Below, one piece after another: positions 8,401 through 16,000 of a stretch of DNA of 21,146 nt; position 1 is the first letter of the stretch; each line of letters begins with the position of its first letter. The translations under genes were made by a program, and so were the position numbers. The notes beneath the pieces are model-generated. The model made no database searches. It had not been told where the DNA came from and saw only the letters and a program-made list of their open reading frames with translations. The stretch covers positions 1 through 21,146 of the IMG/VR virus record IMGVR_UViG_3300033141_006338. The stretch is one strand, 5' to 3'. This DNA comes from a virus.

Positions 8401-8619
8401 ATAGCTCTCCTCAGCGCTCCGGTCGACATCCTCGTAGTCCAGCGCGTTCGTGCCATCGTCCCGCGCCAGCGCGCTCGCGATGACGATGACATTCGCGGAC
8501 AGCATCGCTTTCGCGGTTGCTCCGTCAATGCTGTCGTCCTCCGCCTCGGCCTCCATCGCCCGTATCTGCGTCACACATTCGATGATCTGCTCTCCGAGCC
8601 CCGGGTTCACAAGCGCCAT
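5437..8619 (-). CDS. Large multidomain tail protein: Ig-like repeats, zinc ribbon, Asp-box C-terminus
   Basis: This 1,060-residue protein has several modules. Residues 1-125 are helical (GEQIIECVTQIRAMEAEAE, GMMATLLQRLQAE). At least two carboxypeptidase-regulatory/Ig-like beta-modules follow, at about 218-305 (LKGRILEDGTPVEGANVSL) and about 439-490 (VAGRVYERPGVPASGIEIV). A zinc ribbon is formed by C698/C701 (CPYC) and C718/C721 (CTQC). The C-terminus at about 960-1060 looks like sialidase-type propeller sequence, with the Asp-box SRDDGRTWEEI just before the stop. No coiled coil or membrane segment typical of a tape measure is present, although the gene occupies that slot. A tail-tip, fibre or host-binding role is inferred. 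The stop TGA overlaps the ATG of the next gene by one base. The start ATG is at 8619, with an AGGTGGGAG-like site upstream. Confidence 0.6.
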   Translation of the reverse strand: MALVNPGLGEQIIECVTQIRAMEAEAEDDSIDGATAKAMLSANVIVIASALARDDGTNALDYEDVDRSAEESYHKRNCVGMMATLLQRLQAEPVRTWPEVDTLAGLLDDLHSTEDLTWRREIVRLGDEEAITVERAQTVAGSVSFETPEGTLTADLYEARSPDVVLNGAPVYLLEAMAEEGAEAPTGRYALMVDDPWWGRRIQPAAFVEGPLSEEFTMGYRLKGRILEDGTPVEGANVSLELELQTVEDGPVICWDSVEYNELVWDSELETWVEGAQVLAPIRTDLDGRWETIVPKGDGAIYQRAGDRRDDTPQTAARRLARHVDEVRCAWQGRKVALSEGEEAVLDVLSGTLEVRGEPGTTVLVGMLDDPGSAYTIPAGGAVTLTGLPEAGHSVVACRLTSWGTWDQSYGCARQIAQVRRGESTSVDLGSMEHYTDPNLVAGRVYERPGVPASGIEIVAIDTMTYELVGTIATTDGDGYWEAVVPPEGLGGQPAIHDPVWGSLPVLGWPYSDVVLGARAYSSSAEDYKPEAWRRPLRGHKNFQFCPGSVEVRDAETGEAYATEETAYGGWVTAQTLPKFKYVADLEELVEWGAQARQYDIVVDGEVVDPSFELRGQPFDDTGSGAGEYRAAGYSPEFKMLLGGKVRGHVLSGRQERVNANLPEAARVGLEFGEHRWFVEARAVGGEQVRSALSGSICPYCGGPVHRGPSGQFLRGYCTQCAGAFGRGDAMDARGYFETPTLPKRTEPGYDMRIVRISERDGCWSRRLGCHWRPDLYDESDAFITQSGSGQPTNAPRWVARHVSEFGDGLGFGRFDGDLAEPWVPGHDVAWFEALPEVDRPLGLAAMKLIFPPGHVAPLTYTVEIDCVRVDGQIETRTVTIPAGTRGPDGDDEFGDAIPIVEGDLLAAEDTGSPYRDVGLYVAVVEVRLVDPQSAPGCEFTIVNDVPWLADDAGVPVVRGEATPWAVQIGARQGQPHLLDDAVGQLFLFYVREGNLWMRRRSGLPGEWAEARRITDGGDASEPSACKDGSGRLIVACGRDGGGARLLRSRDDGRTWEEIE

Positions 8620-8665
8620 CGGCTCCCACCTTCCATCGCCTCAGTCTCTCTCGCCCGCACTGCCG

Positions 8666-9745
8666 CTACCTGTGCAGCTCCAGCCGCGCTCTGTGTCGCC
8701 TGGAGGCCTCCACGCGCCGGTTTCGCGCCTCATCCCGACCGTATCTCGTGCACCCCTGCGCCGCCGCAACGTGAGCGCCCGGCCATCGGCAGCTGCTCTC
8801 GCTCTCCTCCGCGATCGGCGCCATTCGCGCATTGCCGGCCGGCGTCAGTCCCGCTCCAGTGCGCGCCCCACGCGGCATGGCCGCACGCGGCCATGACACG
8901 ACCGCGGCCGACGCCCCCGGACCACCATCCCGGCCTGCGTGACCCATCCGCCGCCCCTCACTCACGGGCGCCGCCCTGGCCTCGCACACGACCCGCGGCG
9001 GCGTGCCATCCGCCCCCTCGCGAGGCATCGACTCCTCGCGCGCGTCGGGCAGCGACAGCCCCTCCCGGGCCTGCTCGCTCTCACCCAGCCAGTGCTCCCA
9101 CAGCGCTGCGCGCCACGCCGGCTGCTCGTCCCAGGGCACACCTCCGGGAAGCACACCCGACCACTCAAACCACGCCATCTCCCGCAGGACCGTCCGTGCC
9201 AGCCGTCCGCTCAGCGTTGGCTTCACGCGCCTCGCGGCTGCCTCATTGCGTGCATGAAGCTCCTCCGTGGTCGCGAAATCGTGCCCCTCCCGCAGTGTCT
9301 CCGTGGCGTCATCGTCCGGCAGGTCCAGCCCGGCGACCTCCAGCCCCAGCGCCGTCGCCCGCGCAGCGGCGGTTAGAAGCTCTCGGGTCTCGCCGAGCAG
9401 CGCCATATCCTCAGTCCGTCGCATGTTCACCGCGTCGAGACGTTCCCGGAGCCACGCGCCTCTCGCCGCCGGCCCACGCTCAATCACGCAGCACTCCAGC
9501 TCGTACGCCAGCGCGGCCCTGACGTCCCATGTGCGCTCCACCAACTGCGGCACACCAAACATGCCCAACTCGTACTCCTCAGCCAGCGCCAGCGCCTCAA
9601 CCTGCATGGCCTCGCGTACGGTGAGCGGCCGCAGGACCACCCACGGCCGCTCACCGTTCCTCGCCGCGCCCTCGAAGCGCCGCGTGGTCATCCGCCCCGC
9701 AGCACCAAGCACCCAGGCCTGCTCATGTCGGTCACGCTCCCGCAT
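8666..9745 (-). CDS. Putative tail assembly chaperone-like protein
   Basis: This 359-residue protein is not matched to a family with confidence. The N-terminal half is helical and resembles tail-assembly-associated proteins (WVVLRPLTVREAMQVEALAL, ERTWDVRAALAYELECCVIE, LGETRELLTAAARATALGLEV). Around 200-235 is a Trp-rich stretch (MAWFEWSGV, PAWRAALWEHWLG). The last 110 or so residues are low in hydrophobics and rich in Arg, Gly, Ala and Pro, probably disordered. No better frame was found there. The start is ATG at 9745, with AGGAGG nine bases upstream inside the previous gene (GTG at 9748 is also possible). In most siphophages the tape measure gene would come next, but here the large zinc-ribbon protein does. 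Confidence 0.5.
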   Translation of the reverse strand: MRERDRHEQAWVLGAAGRMTTRRFEGAARNGERPWVVLRPLTVREAMQVEALALAEEYELGMFGVPQLVERTWDVRAALAYELECCVIERGPAARGAWLRERLDAVNMRRTEDMALLGETRELLTAAARATALGLEVAGLDLPDDDATETLREGHDFATTEELHARNEAAARRVKPTLSGRLARTVLREMAWFEWSGVLPGGVPWDEQPAWRAALWEHWLGESEQAREGLSLPDAREESMPREGADGTPPRVVCEARAAPVSEGRRMGHAGRDGGPGASAAVVSWPRAAMPRGARTGAGLTPAGNARMAPIAEESESSCRWPGAHVAAAQGCTRYGRDEARNRRVEASRRHRARLELHR

Positions 9746-10019
9746 CACCCGACGCCTCCTCGGCCAGCGCCCGGCGCATTTTCGCCGCGGTCTCGTTCCG
9801 TCGCCGCGCGAACTCGCCTGCCTCTACCAGCAGCTCTCCTCGCGCGTAGGCCTCCGTCAGCTTCGCGAACTCCTCCGGCTCCAGGGTATGCCCGATCACG
9901 AAGGTCGCCCAGCCGCCCTGCACCTCAATTGCGTGCAGCGGATGCCCCAGTGACCACAACGCAGCCGCCTCCGTCAGGTCCGTGGTCCGATACAGCCGCA
10001 CCGTCATCTCCTCGTTCAT
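9732..10019 (-). CDS. Small protein in the tail-chaperone position
   Basis: This is a 95-residue soluble protein with no confident family. The first half is beta-like (MTVRLYRTTDLTEAAAL, IEVQGGWATFVIGHT). The second half is strongly helical and charged (LEPEEFAKLTEAYARGELLVEAGEFARRR, split by turns). It lies directly after the tail tube gene and overlaps the next gene by 14 bases, which is where many siphophages encode the first tail assembly chaperone (lambda G-like). The ATG at 10019 has GGGGGAGG with five bases between. A lambda-like programmed frameshift into the next frame would have to be +1, and no obvious slippery site is seen, so independent initiation is favoured. Confidence 0.55.
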   Translation of the reverse strand: MNEEMTVRLYRTTDLTEAAALWSLGHPLHAIEVQGGWATFVIGHTLEPEEFAKLTEAYARGELLVEAGEFARRRNETAAKMRRALAEEASGDAGA

Positions 10020-10061
10020 CGATGCCTCCCCCGCGCGCGCTCGCGCGTCATCCGCCTCCTG

Positions 10062-10967
10062 TCACGTCAGCGCGACCGGCGCGGTCACTCCATCGAAGCT
10101 CCCAAGTGCCACAAACTCCACGCGCTCCACGATCCGCTGGTCGTGGCTGCCCGGCAGGCCCATGTCACTGCCGGTGTATACCAGCCGCGGCAGCGAGATC
10201 ACCGCGCTCGCCGCACCGCGCGCCAGTGTCACCGCTAGTGCCGCCTCCTGCCCGCTCGCGAAGTCCGCGTACACCGCCTCGTCCACAAAGTCCCGGCTGA
10301 AACTGCCCCAGCAGCGCACGCCCGCGAGGTTGTACATCTGCTGCGGCGCGGTGTCCTCCGTCACCCGCATCCCCTCGGCCATCGCCTCCACCGAGTTGTC
10401 GATCACGATGTCGATCCGCTCGCAGTTGATGTCCTCCGCCAGCGCACCACCGCCCGTCGCGATCTCCACGGTCGCCTCCCGGAAGATGTACGGCACGGCC
10501 GTCGGCAGCGTCGGCGCAGGCGACGTCCCGGACTCCATCTTCAGCGCACCAACGTCCAGGGTGCAGATCACCGGCTGGCCCTTCACCAGGCTCACTGTCG
10601 CCCGCCGCACCTTCGCGTCGGTCAGCTTCTTGACGCTGTTGACGCAGTCGACCACCACCGACGCCCACCGGCCCTGGGCCTCGCTGTCGCGATCCTGGAT
10701 CCACGACAGCAGCGCACTCAGCGAGCCCGGGATCATCGGCACCGCAACCTCGCCCTCGGCCCACTCGCCCGCCGAGTAGTACAGGCTCTGAAACGCGTTC
10801 CTGTCGGCCATATCAAGCAGCGTGATGTTCCGCTGCAGCACGATCTCCTCGCCGCGACCGCCGCTGCGCTTTACCAGCGGCAGCCACGTAGACGGCGCCT
10901 CATATACGCCCTTCTGCGCCTGAATCGAGAAGCCGAAGCTCCCCTCCTGTGCCAGTGCAACGCCCAT
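10062..10967 (-). CDS. Phage tail tube protein
   Basis: This 301-residue protein has the character of the tail tube family found in many siphophages, whose hexamer rings form the DNA channel of the tail. Supporting features are the N-terminal GSFGFSIQAQKGVYEAPSTW, then EIVLQRNITLLDMADRNAF and a long beta-rich body (RRATVSLVKGQPVICTLDV, YIFREATVEIATGG, ERIDIVIDNSVEAM). It ends in RIVERVEFVALG. The ATG at 10967 follows GAGG with a 5-base spacer. It is followed by two overlapping genes in the chaperone position. Its presence argues for a real tail tube, which makes the lack of a visible tape measure puzzling. Confidence 0.8.
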   Translation of the reverse strand: MGVALAQEGSFGFSIQAQKGVYEAPSTWLPLVKRSGGRGEEIVLQRNITLLDMADRNAFQSLYYSAGEWAEGEVAVPMIPGSLSALLSWIQDRDSEAQGRWASVVVDCVNSVKKLTDAKVRRATVSLVKGQPVICTLDVGALKMESGTSPAPTLPTAVPYIFREATVEIATGGGALAEDINCERIDIVIDNSVEAMAEGMRVTEDTAPQQMYNLAGVRCWGSFSRDFVDEAVYADFASGQEAALAVTLARGAASAVISLPRLVYTGSDMGLPGSHDQRIVERVEFVALGSFDGVTAPVALT

Positions 10968-11019
10968 CGTCGCCTCACCCTCTATCCGTCAGCGCCTCGT
11001 TGTCCTCGCGGTCCGCCCG

Positions 11020-11700
11020 TCACTGCCATACTGCCGCCCGCCGCGCCAGCATCGTCATCCTCACCACCCGAAGCGGCCACTCACGCTCCCGCATCCGCTC
11101 CTGCACATCCGGCCGGGCGTTCACCTCGACCACCTGGCTGTGCCAGCAGGTCCCACCCAGATACGGGTCGCTCATCAGCAGGTTGAACAGCTTCCCCGCC
11201 TCATCCACCACCTCGACGTTCGCAGCCTCCCCCTCGCCGTGCTCCCGGACGTAATAAACCTCGAAACGGTAGTCCTGCTGGAAGGTCCGGTTGCTCCCAC
11301 GGTTTAGCGGCTGCTCCATCGTCGTCGGCAGCACCAGCGCGCACGGGAAGCTCTCCGGCGCAATGCCGGGCAGCAGCTCCGGGGAGCCCTGCCCCACCCA
11401 GCGCAGTTCCGGCAACGACCCGTCCACCACCTCAAGCCGCGCGCCGCGCGAGGTCAGGTATTCCCCCGACACCGCCCCCGTCAGCCGCACCGTCGTCAGG
11501 CCCACCAGCTCCGCCACCGTCAACTCCTCGCTGCCCGCCGTGTCCACCAGCCTGACCTGCTGCCCGACCTCGAACAGCTCGTTCGAGCCCACCGTCAGCT
11601 CATCGCCGCCATCCACATCAGCAGTCAGCGCTGTCGCTCCCTGACACAGCAGCCGAATCGCCCGCGCAATCTTGTTCTGATGGAACATATCCGCGACCAT
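11020..11700 (-). CDS. Tail-terminator/tail-completion-like protein with an inserted beta-domain
   Basis: This 226-residue protein sits in the canonical slot between head closure and tail tube. A short N-terminal helix (NKIARAIRLLCQ) is followed by a beta-rich segment at about 25-92, with ELTVGSNELFEVGQQVRLV, GSEELTVAELVG and GARLEVVDG. This is similar in length and pattern to the insert of the preceding head-closure-like protein. After that come features of a tail terminator: FPCALVLPTTMEQP, YRFEVYYVREHGEGEAANVE and a C-terminal LRVVRMTMLARRAAV. The fold assignment is by position and pattern, not by a clear family signature. The ATG at 11700 is preceded by GAGGAG with six bases between. The product would join head and tail in the virion. 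Confidence 0.6.
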   Translation of the reverse strand: MVADMFHQNKIARAIRLLCQGATALTADVDGGDELTVGSNELFEVGQQVRLVDTAGSEELTVAELVGLTTVRLTGAVSGEYLTSRGARLEVVDGSLPELRWVGQGSPELLPGIAPESFPCALVLPTTMEQPLNRGSNRTFQQDYRFEVYYVREHGEGEAANVEVVDEAGKLFNLLMSDPYLGGTCWHSQVVEVNARPDVQERMREREWPLRVVRMTMLARRAAVWQ

Positions 11701-11741
11701 CGCTCTCTCCTCTCATCACTCGAGGAGCGCCGCAAATGCGA

Positions 11742-11767
11742 AGCGGGCGGCATCGCTGCCGCCCGCT
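11742..11767 (-). other. Intergenic RNA hairpin with GNRA tetraloop between neck genes
   Basis: A perfect 11-bp stem (11742-11752 with 11757-11767) is closed on the minus strand by the loop GCGA, a GNRA tetraloop. This is one of the most stable RNA hairpin closures. It starts about 25 bases after the head-closure stop and has no U-tract. The remainder of the 91-base gap contains the next gene's GAGGAG site. Confidence 0.75.
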
Positions 11768-11791
11768 CTCCAGCACCACGACCCGACGCCC

Positions 11792-12331
11792 CTACAGCTC
11801 GCGCGCCAGCAGCCGCAGGTGATGACCCGCGCCCGCCACGTCCTCAACCTCGATCACCTCGTAGCGATCAACCGCCACCACCGGATCGCCCTCGAGATGA
11901 TCGCAGGTCAGCGCAGGCGTCACGTACACTGTCCCGTCCTCCACCTCGCGCACCGTCACGGTCTCCATCGTGTCGCCGCTGCCAACCTCCAGGCACTGCC
12001 CCTCGACCGGAGCCTCCAGCGCCCCGAATGACAGCAGGTCACTGCCGGCAGGCGCATCTGCGGCCAGCGTCCACGTCTCCGGTCGCAGCACCAGTCGGTC
12101 CGACGCCCGCACGTCCGCCGGCTCGGCGTACACCACGTGCGTCACGCTCTCCCGACGCCCAAGCAGCCCGTCATCGCTCAGCGTTCCCGCCGGCGCCATC
12201 CGCACCCGCAGGCCCGTCATCGCGCGCTCATACGTCGGCGTCATCGGCGCACCATCACTGCTCAGCGCCACCTCCGGCCGCAGCACCTCCGCGCTCCCGG
12301 TCAGCAGCGCCAGGAAGGTGTCATCCGCCAT
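11792..12331 (-). CDS. Head-closure-like neck protein with an inserted beta-domain
   Basis: This 179-residue protein is most likely the SPP1 gp16/head-closure type protein that plugs the connector after packaging. The outer parts fit: VTHVVYAEPADVRASDRLVL (about 63-82) and RYEVIEVEDVAGAGHHLRLL (about 156-175) together make the usual small beta-barrel ending. Between them, residues about 88-154 look like an insertion. They are rich in beta-strands and Gly/Asp turns and contain GQCLEVGSGD, ETVTVREVEDGTVYV and LEGDPVVAVD. The tail-terminator-like neighbour carries a similar segment. The ATG at 12331 has GAGGAG with a 9-base spacer. An out-of-frame ATG lies between them and is probably unused. 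A 91-base gap with a hairpin follows. Confidence 0.68.
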   Translation of the reverse strand: MADDTFLALLTGSAEVLRPEVALSSDGAPMTPTYERAMTGLRVRMAPAGTLSDDGLLGRRESVTHVVYAEPADVRASDRLVLRPETWTLAADAPAGSDLLSFGALEAPVEGQCLEVGSGDTMETVTVREVEDGTVYVTPALTCDHLEGDPVVAVDRYEVIEVEDVAGAGHHLRLLAREL

Positions 12332-12350
12332 CGGTCATCGCTCCTCTCAG
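12324..12350 (-). repeat. Duplicated translation-initiation block, copy 1
   Basis: These 27 bases match 2462-2488 with a single mismatch (12333 G versus 2471 T on the plus strand). On the minus strand the block reads: stop codon TGA of the upstream gene, GAGGAG ribosome binding site, 9-base spacer, ATG and the first codons of the next gene. Confidence 0.8.
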
Positions 12351-13000
12351 ATCACGCATAGCTCCGGCCGCCGATGGCGCCCCAAAAGCTCCTCGGCCTC
12401 GGCCACCAGCCGCCTGATCGTGTACCCGTGGCGCCCTTCCTCGTAACGCACGCTGTAGTCGCCGATCCGTACCGCCTCCACACCGCCCTGCTCGCCGCTG
12501 TTGCGCGCCAGCAGCTCCGCCGCCGTTAGCTTCGCCTGCGCCAGCCGCACATCCGCTGGAGGCGTCTCATAGCCCCAGTCAAGCGTTACCTCCACGTTCT
12601 GATTCCCCTCCGGAAAGCGCACGCCGAACGTGCTTGACGCCGCCAGCACCAGCGCGCCCTCCTCGGCGTAAAACAGCCAGTCGCTCTCCTCAAGCGCCCG
12701 GCCCTCAACCACCACGCTCTCGATCTGTGTCACCGGATGCAGGCCGTGCGGGCTCAGCAGCAGCACGCGCGTGCCGCTACCGTCCAGCCGCACCGTCTCG
12801 CCGGGGTGCAGCATGAAGTCGCGGCCCGCAACCCCGTCCACCGCCTCCCGCGTCTGCGCGAGCAGCCCCGTGATCGCGGTCTCCAGCTCCTCGGCGCTGC
12901 CCCACCCGCTCGTATCGTAGCCCTGCAGTTGTGCCAGGACGTCCGCCGCGCTGCAGTAACTGACGAGGCTCACCGTCGTGAACACTCCGCTGGCTACCAT
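12347..13000 (-). CDS. Head-tail connector protein, gp6-like (neck adaptor)
   Basis: This is a 217-residue protein of the HK97 gp6/SPP1 gp15-like adaptor group that forms the ring below the portal. Evidence is its position and a recognisable pattern: an N-terminal helical part (SAADVLAQLQGY, then ITGLLAQTREAVDGVAGRDF), and a central beta part with VRLDGSGTRVLLL and GLHPVTQIESVVVEG. Then comes VTLDWGYETPPADVRLAQAKLTAAELLAR, split here by position, which is the classic adaptor helix. The ATG at 13000 overlaps the stop of the giant protein by seven bases, so translation is probably coupled. The upstream GTG at 13012 is a weaker choice. The stop is 15 bases before the next gene and forms part of a 27-base block repeated near 2462-2488. 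Confidence 0.82.
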   Translation of the reverse strand: MVASGVFTTVSLVSYCSAADVLAQLQGYDTSGWGSAEELETAITGLLAQTREAVDGVAGRDFMLHPGETVRLDGSGTRVLLLSPHGLHPVTQIESVVVEGRALEESDWLFYAEEGALVLAASSTFGVRFPEGNQNVEVTLDWGYETPPADVRLAQAKLTAAELLARNSGEQGGVEAVRIGDYSVRYEEGRHGYTIRRLVAEAEELLGRHRRPELCVI

Positions 13001-16000
13001 TCCTCGGACCACACTCCTTCATCATTGCGCACACGCACCTTCCAAAAGTGCGTCTGCTCCGAGCCAAGCTGCGCACCGGCGTACTCTACCGTCTGCGCGT
13101 CCGAAACCACCACGCCGCTGTCCCACAGGTCACCCTCGCCCGCATCCAGCTTCTCCTGGCTCGAGCTTACCAGCACCTGAAAGGCCGTCTGCGTGCGCCC
13201 CTCACGATCCTGGAACTCCCACGACAGCTCCGGCTTCGGGTCCGCCACCCGCGTCGGATTCACCGCGCCCTCCACGCGTAGACCGCTTACGCTCGGACGA
13301 TTCTCGCTCCGCCAACGCGCGATCCGCCATGCATAAAGCTCCGGCGACGGATCCTCGGCGGTCGCCCGCGTCAGTCGGAAGCGCAGCCGAATACTATCGA
13401 GGCCGACCTCCGTCAGGCCCGCGCCGTTCCACGTGGCACGCGCGTCCACCTCATCGCCCACACCATCGAAGTCCCCGTGGTCAAACCCCGCCAGCGGCTC
13501 ATCGGTCTCCGCGTCCACCACGCAGACACTCACCTCGCCGCCCTTCGGGTCCACGTTCAGACGCAGGTTGTCCCACGTCTCTCGCTCGCGCACCAGCTCG
13601 CTCGTCTCCAGCTCGCCGGTCGTCTCACCGTCACTCAGTCGATACAGCGCCTCGCCGTCGAGCCGAATCGTCGCCATGTTCCCCTCGAGCCCCGTCTTGC
13701 CGGAGATATACCAGTACAGCCGCCTGCGCCCCAGACGCACAGGGTTCGAGCGCGGCATGATATAGCCCGCGTTGAAGGGCGGGGAGTACCGCGGAATCAG
13801 CGGCTGCCCCAGCGGGTTCTGGACATGTGCGCCGTCCTCCGAGGCGTACAGCGTCACATCCGACAGCGTCACGCCCCCATCGTCCACCACCAGCCCCGGC
13901 GTGTTCGGCCCAAACCACTCTGGATGTGGCCAGTGGAACCAGCCGTAGCACGGCACGATCATCGCGTTCCGCCACGGCCGCCGGCGCAGGTTCCGCATGT
14001 CCTCGCTCATCAGGCAGGCCAGCGGCCGCGAGAGCTCCTGGTTCAGGTTGTTGGCGTTGTTCACAATCGTCTTCGCCCGCGCGTAACCCAAAAAGCGGTT
14101 CCCTCTGGCGCAACGCCACGGGTTCTGCACGAATCGCGGCTCATGATCCCAGTTCCCGTACAACGTCGCGCCGCCGCCCTCCGGCACCACCTTGTCGATT
14201 CCTTCGTCCGCCGGCGTCAGCGGATTGAGCTGCGGATCGAAATGCTTCTCGGGGTCGAATGAATAGCGGTCCGGTGCCCCGGTCAGCGCGCAGCCGGCGA
14301 TGTGGTCGCTGCTGCTTCCGGCGGTAAAGAACAAAACCCAGTCACCCTCCGCCACCTCGAACACCGCGTTCAGCGCCGGCAGCTCGGTGTAGTGCGCCCC
14401 AAAGCGCTCCAGAACACGCTTCAGTTGCTCGATCTCGAGGAACGGATTGCGCGGGTCGGGGTCATCCTCCCAGACCACGTGTCCGAGCGTCTCATCCCAC
14501 GTCCCGAGAATGTATCCCGCCCGCTGAACACCGGACTCATCCTCACCGACCGCCAGCGCCCGGATACGCTCATACTCCGGCTCATACTCCATCCACGTCG
14601 GCCAGTAGGCCAGCGAGTGCCGCCACGTGCCAGGCTCCATGATCGCGTCCTGAATCGCCTGCGGGTCGGAGTACTGCTCCGGAATCCGAACCTCCCGCTC
14701 AACGCCCTCAGTCCGCCACAGCTTGATGCTTTCACCCGTGTGCGGATCGGTCACCAGGAAGGTATCGTCCGGCGCCGTCGTCTTCGCGTACACGCCCGGC
14801 CCGTCCACCTCGATGCGCTCCAGCAGAATCCGGCACTGCCAGCTCGCAAACGTCCCCTCGCCGCGCTTGCCGAAACGCACCTGGTTTGCGCTCATCTCCA
14901 CCGGATAGCGCTGCAGCCGTCCGTAGTTGATGCACGTGTAGCCGCCCTGCGAGTTCATCGCGGCCGTCTCCACCGACTGGAACCGGTAGTTGCCCTCACA
15001 CAGGTCGCACTCCAGACGATACAGGTGGCCGTCGTAGGTCGGCGGCTCCAGCCGCCCGGGCCTCGTCACGATCGCCACATCTCCGGCCGCCGGCGCCTCC
15101 GAGAGCTGACCGTCCAGTGTCAGCGATTGGCCCGCCTGGCTGCTGTCGGCCACTCGCAGCTTCTGGTTCCGCGCGTTGCCGGTGAGCATGTGCAGCTCAG
15201 CCCCGGCCCAGAAACCGTCAGCCTCGTCAATGCCGCTGGCCACGATCGTGTTCGTCGTGCAACCCTCGCCGCAGACGAGGCGCGCCTCGTCCCCCTTGTA
15301 GTAGTTGACCGCCCCGATGGCCACCGGCAGATCACCAGGCGTGTGCGCGTTCGGCACATACAGCGTCACCCGCAGCGTCATCGGCGCCATCGGCTCCGGC
15401 AGCCACGGCGCGAGCTGGTAGTTCACACCCACATACACGCCCGACGCATCGACGTCGATCTGCGCGTGGTCGTCCATATTTGTGATCGACGTGCCTGCCG
15501 CCTCGCTGACCAGCACGGCATCGCCCGGCACGCGCTCGTTGTAAGGATCGTCGTGGTCGGGCAGCCCCAGCAGGTAGCTGAAACGGTTGCCCTGCCGACG
15601 CGATCCCACGTCCAGCCGGCAGTACTGGTCCGCCGCGCCGATGAGCGTCGCGACGCCCGAGCCTTCGGCCACGTCGGCATCGAAGCTCCCGTCCCACGTC
15701 GCCCGCATCGTCAGCGTCCCCGCGCCATCCTCCTCGCGCGGCACGTAGTGCCGCCCGCGCTCGTAGAGCGCCTCCACGGCTGCGGCGCTGATCGCATCAT
15801 TCCACACGCACAGCGTGTCCGTGACGTGGCCGCGCGATGCCGGCAGATCTGCGGTGCCGGGCCCGACGATGATCTCCGCAGGCGGGCCCACCAGCGCCCA
15901 CGCGCCCGTCACTGACGCCACCTCGATACCGTCGAGGTACAGCTTCAGCACGCCATCCTCCGGGCCGGCGCTGAAATCCCACGTCGCGACCACATGCCGC

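Noticed and set aside
9732-9748. Lambda-type -1 programmed frameshift between the two chaperone-position genes
   Set aside because: The frame relation needs +1, no X-XXY-YYZ heptamer is present in the overlap, and the second gene has its own strong binding site.
10032-10047. CG-alternating palindrome before the 95-residue gene
   Set aside because: The 6-bp stem is made of simple CG alternation and is weak compared with the other hairpins. It could arise by chance in GC-rich sequence.
14302-15915. Plus-strand open frame of 537 codons opposite the giant LamG protein
   Set aside because: It has the same Arg/His/Val-rich shadow composition, no convincing ribosome binding site and no domains. 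The minus-strand gene has clear domains.
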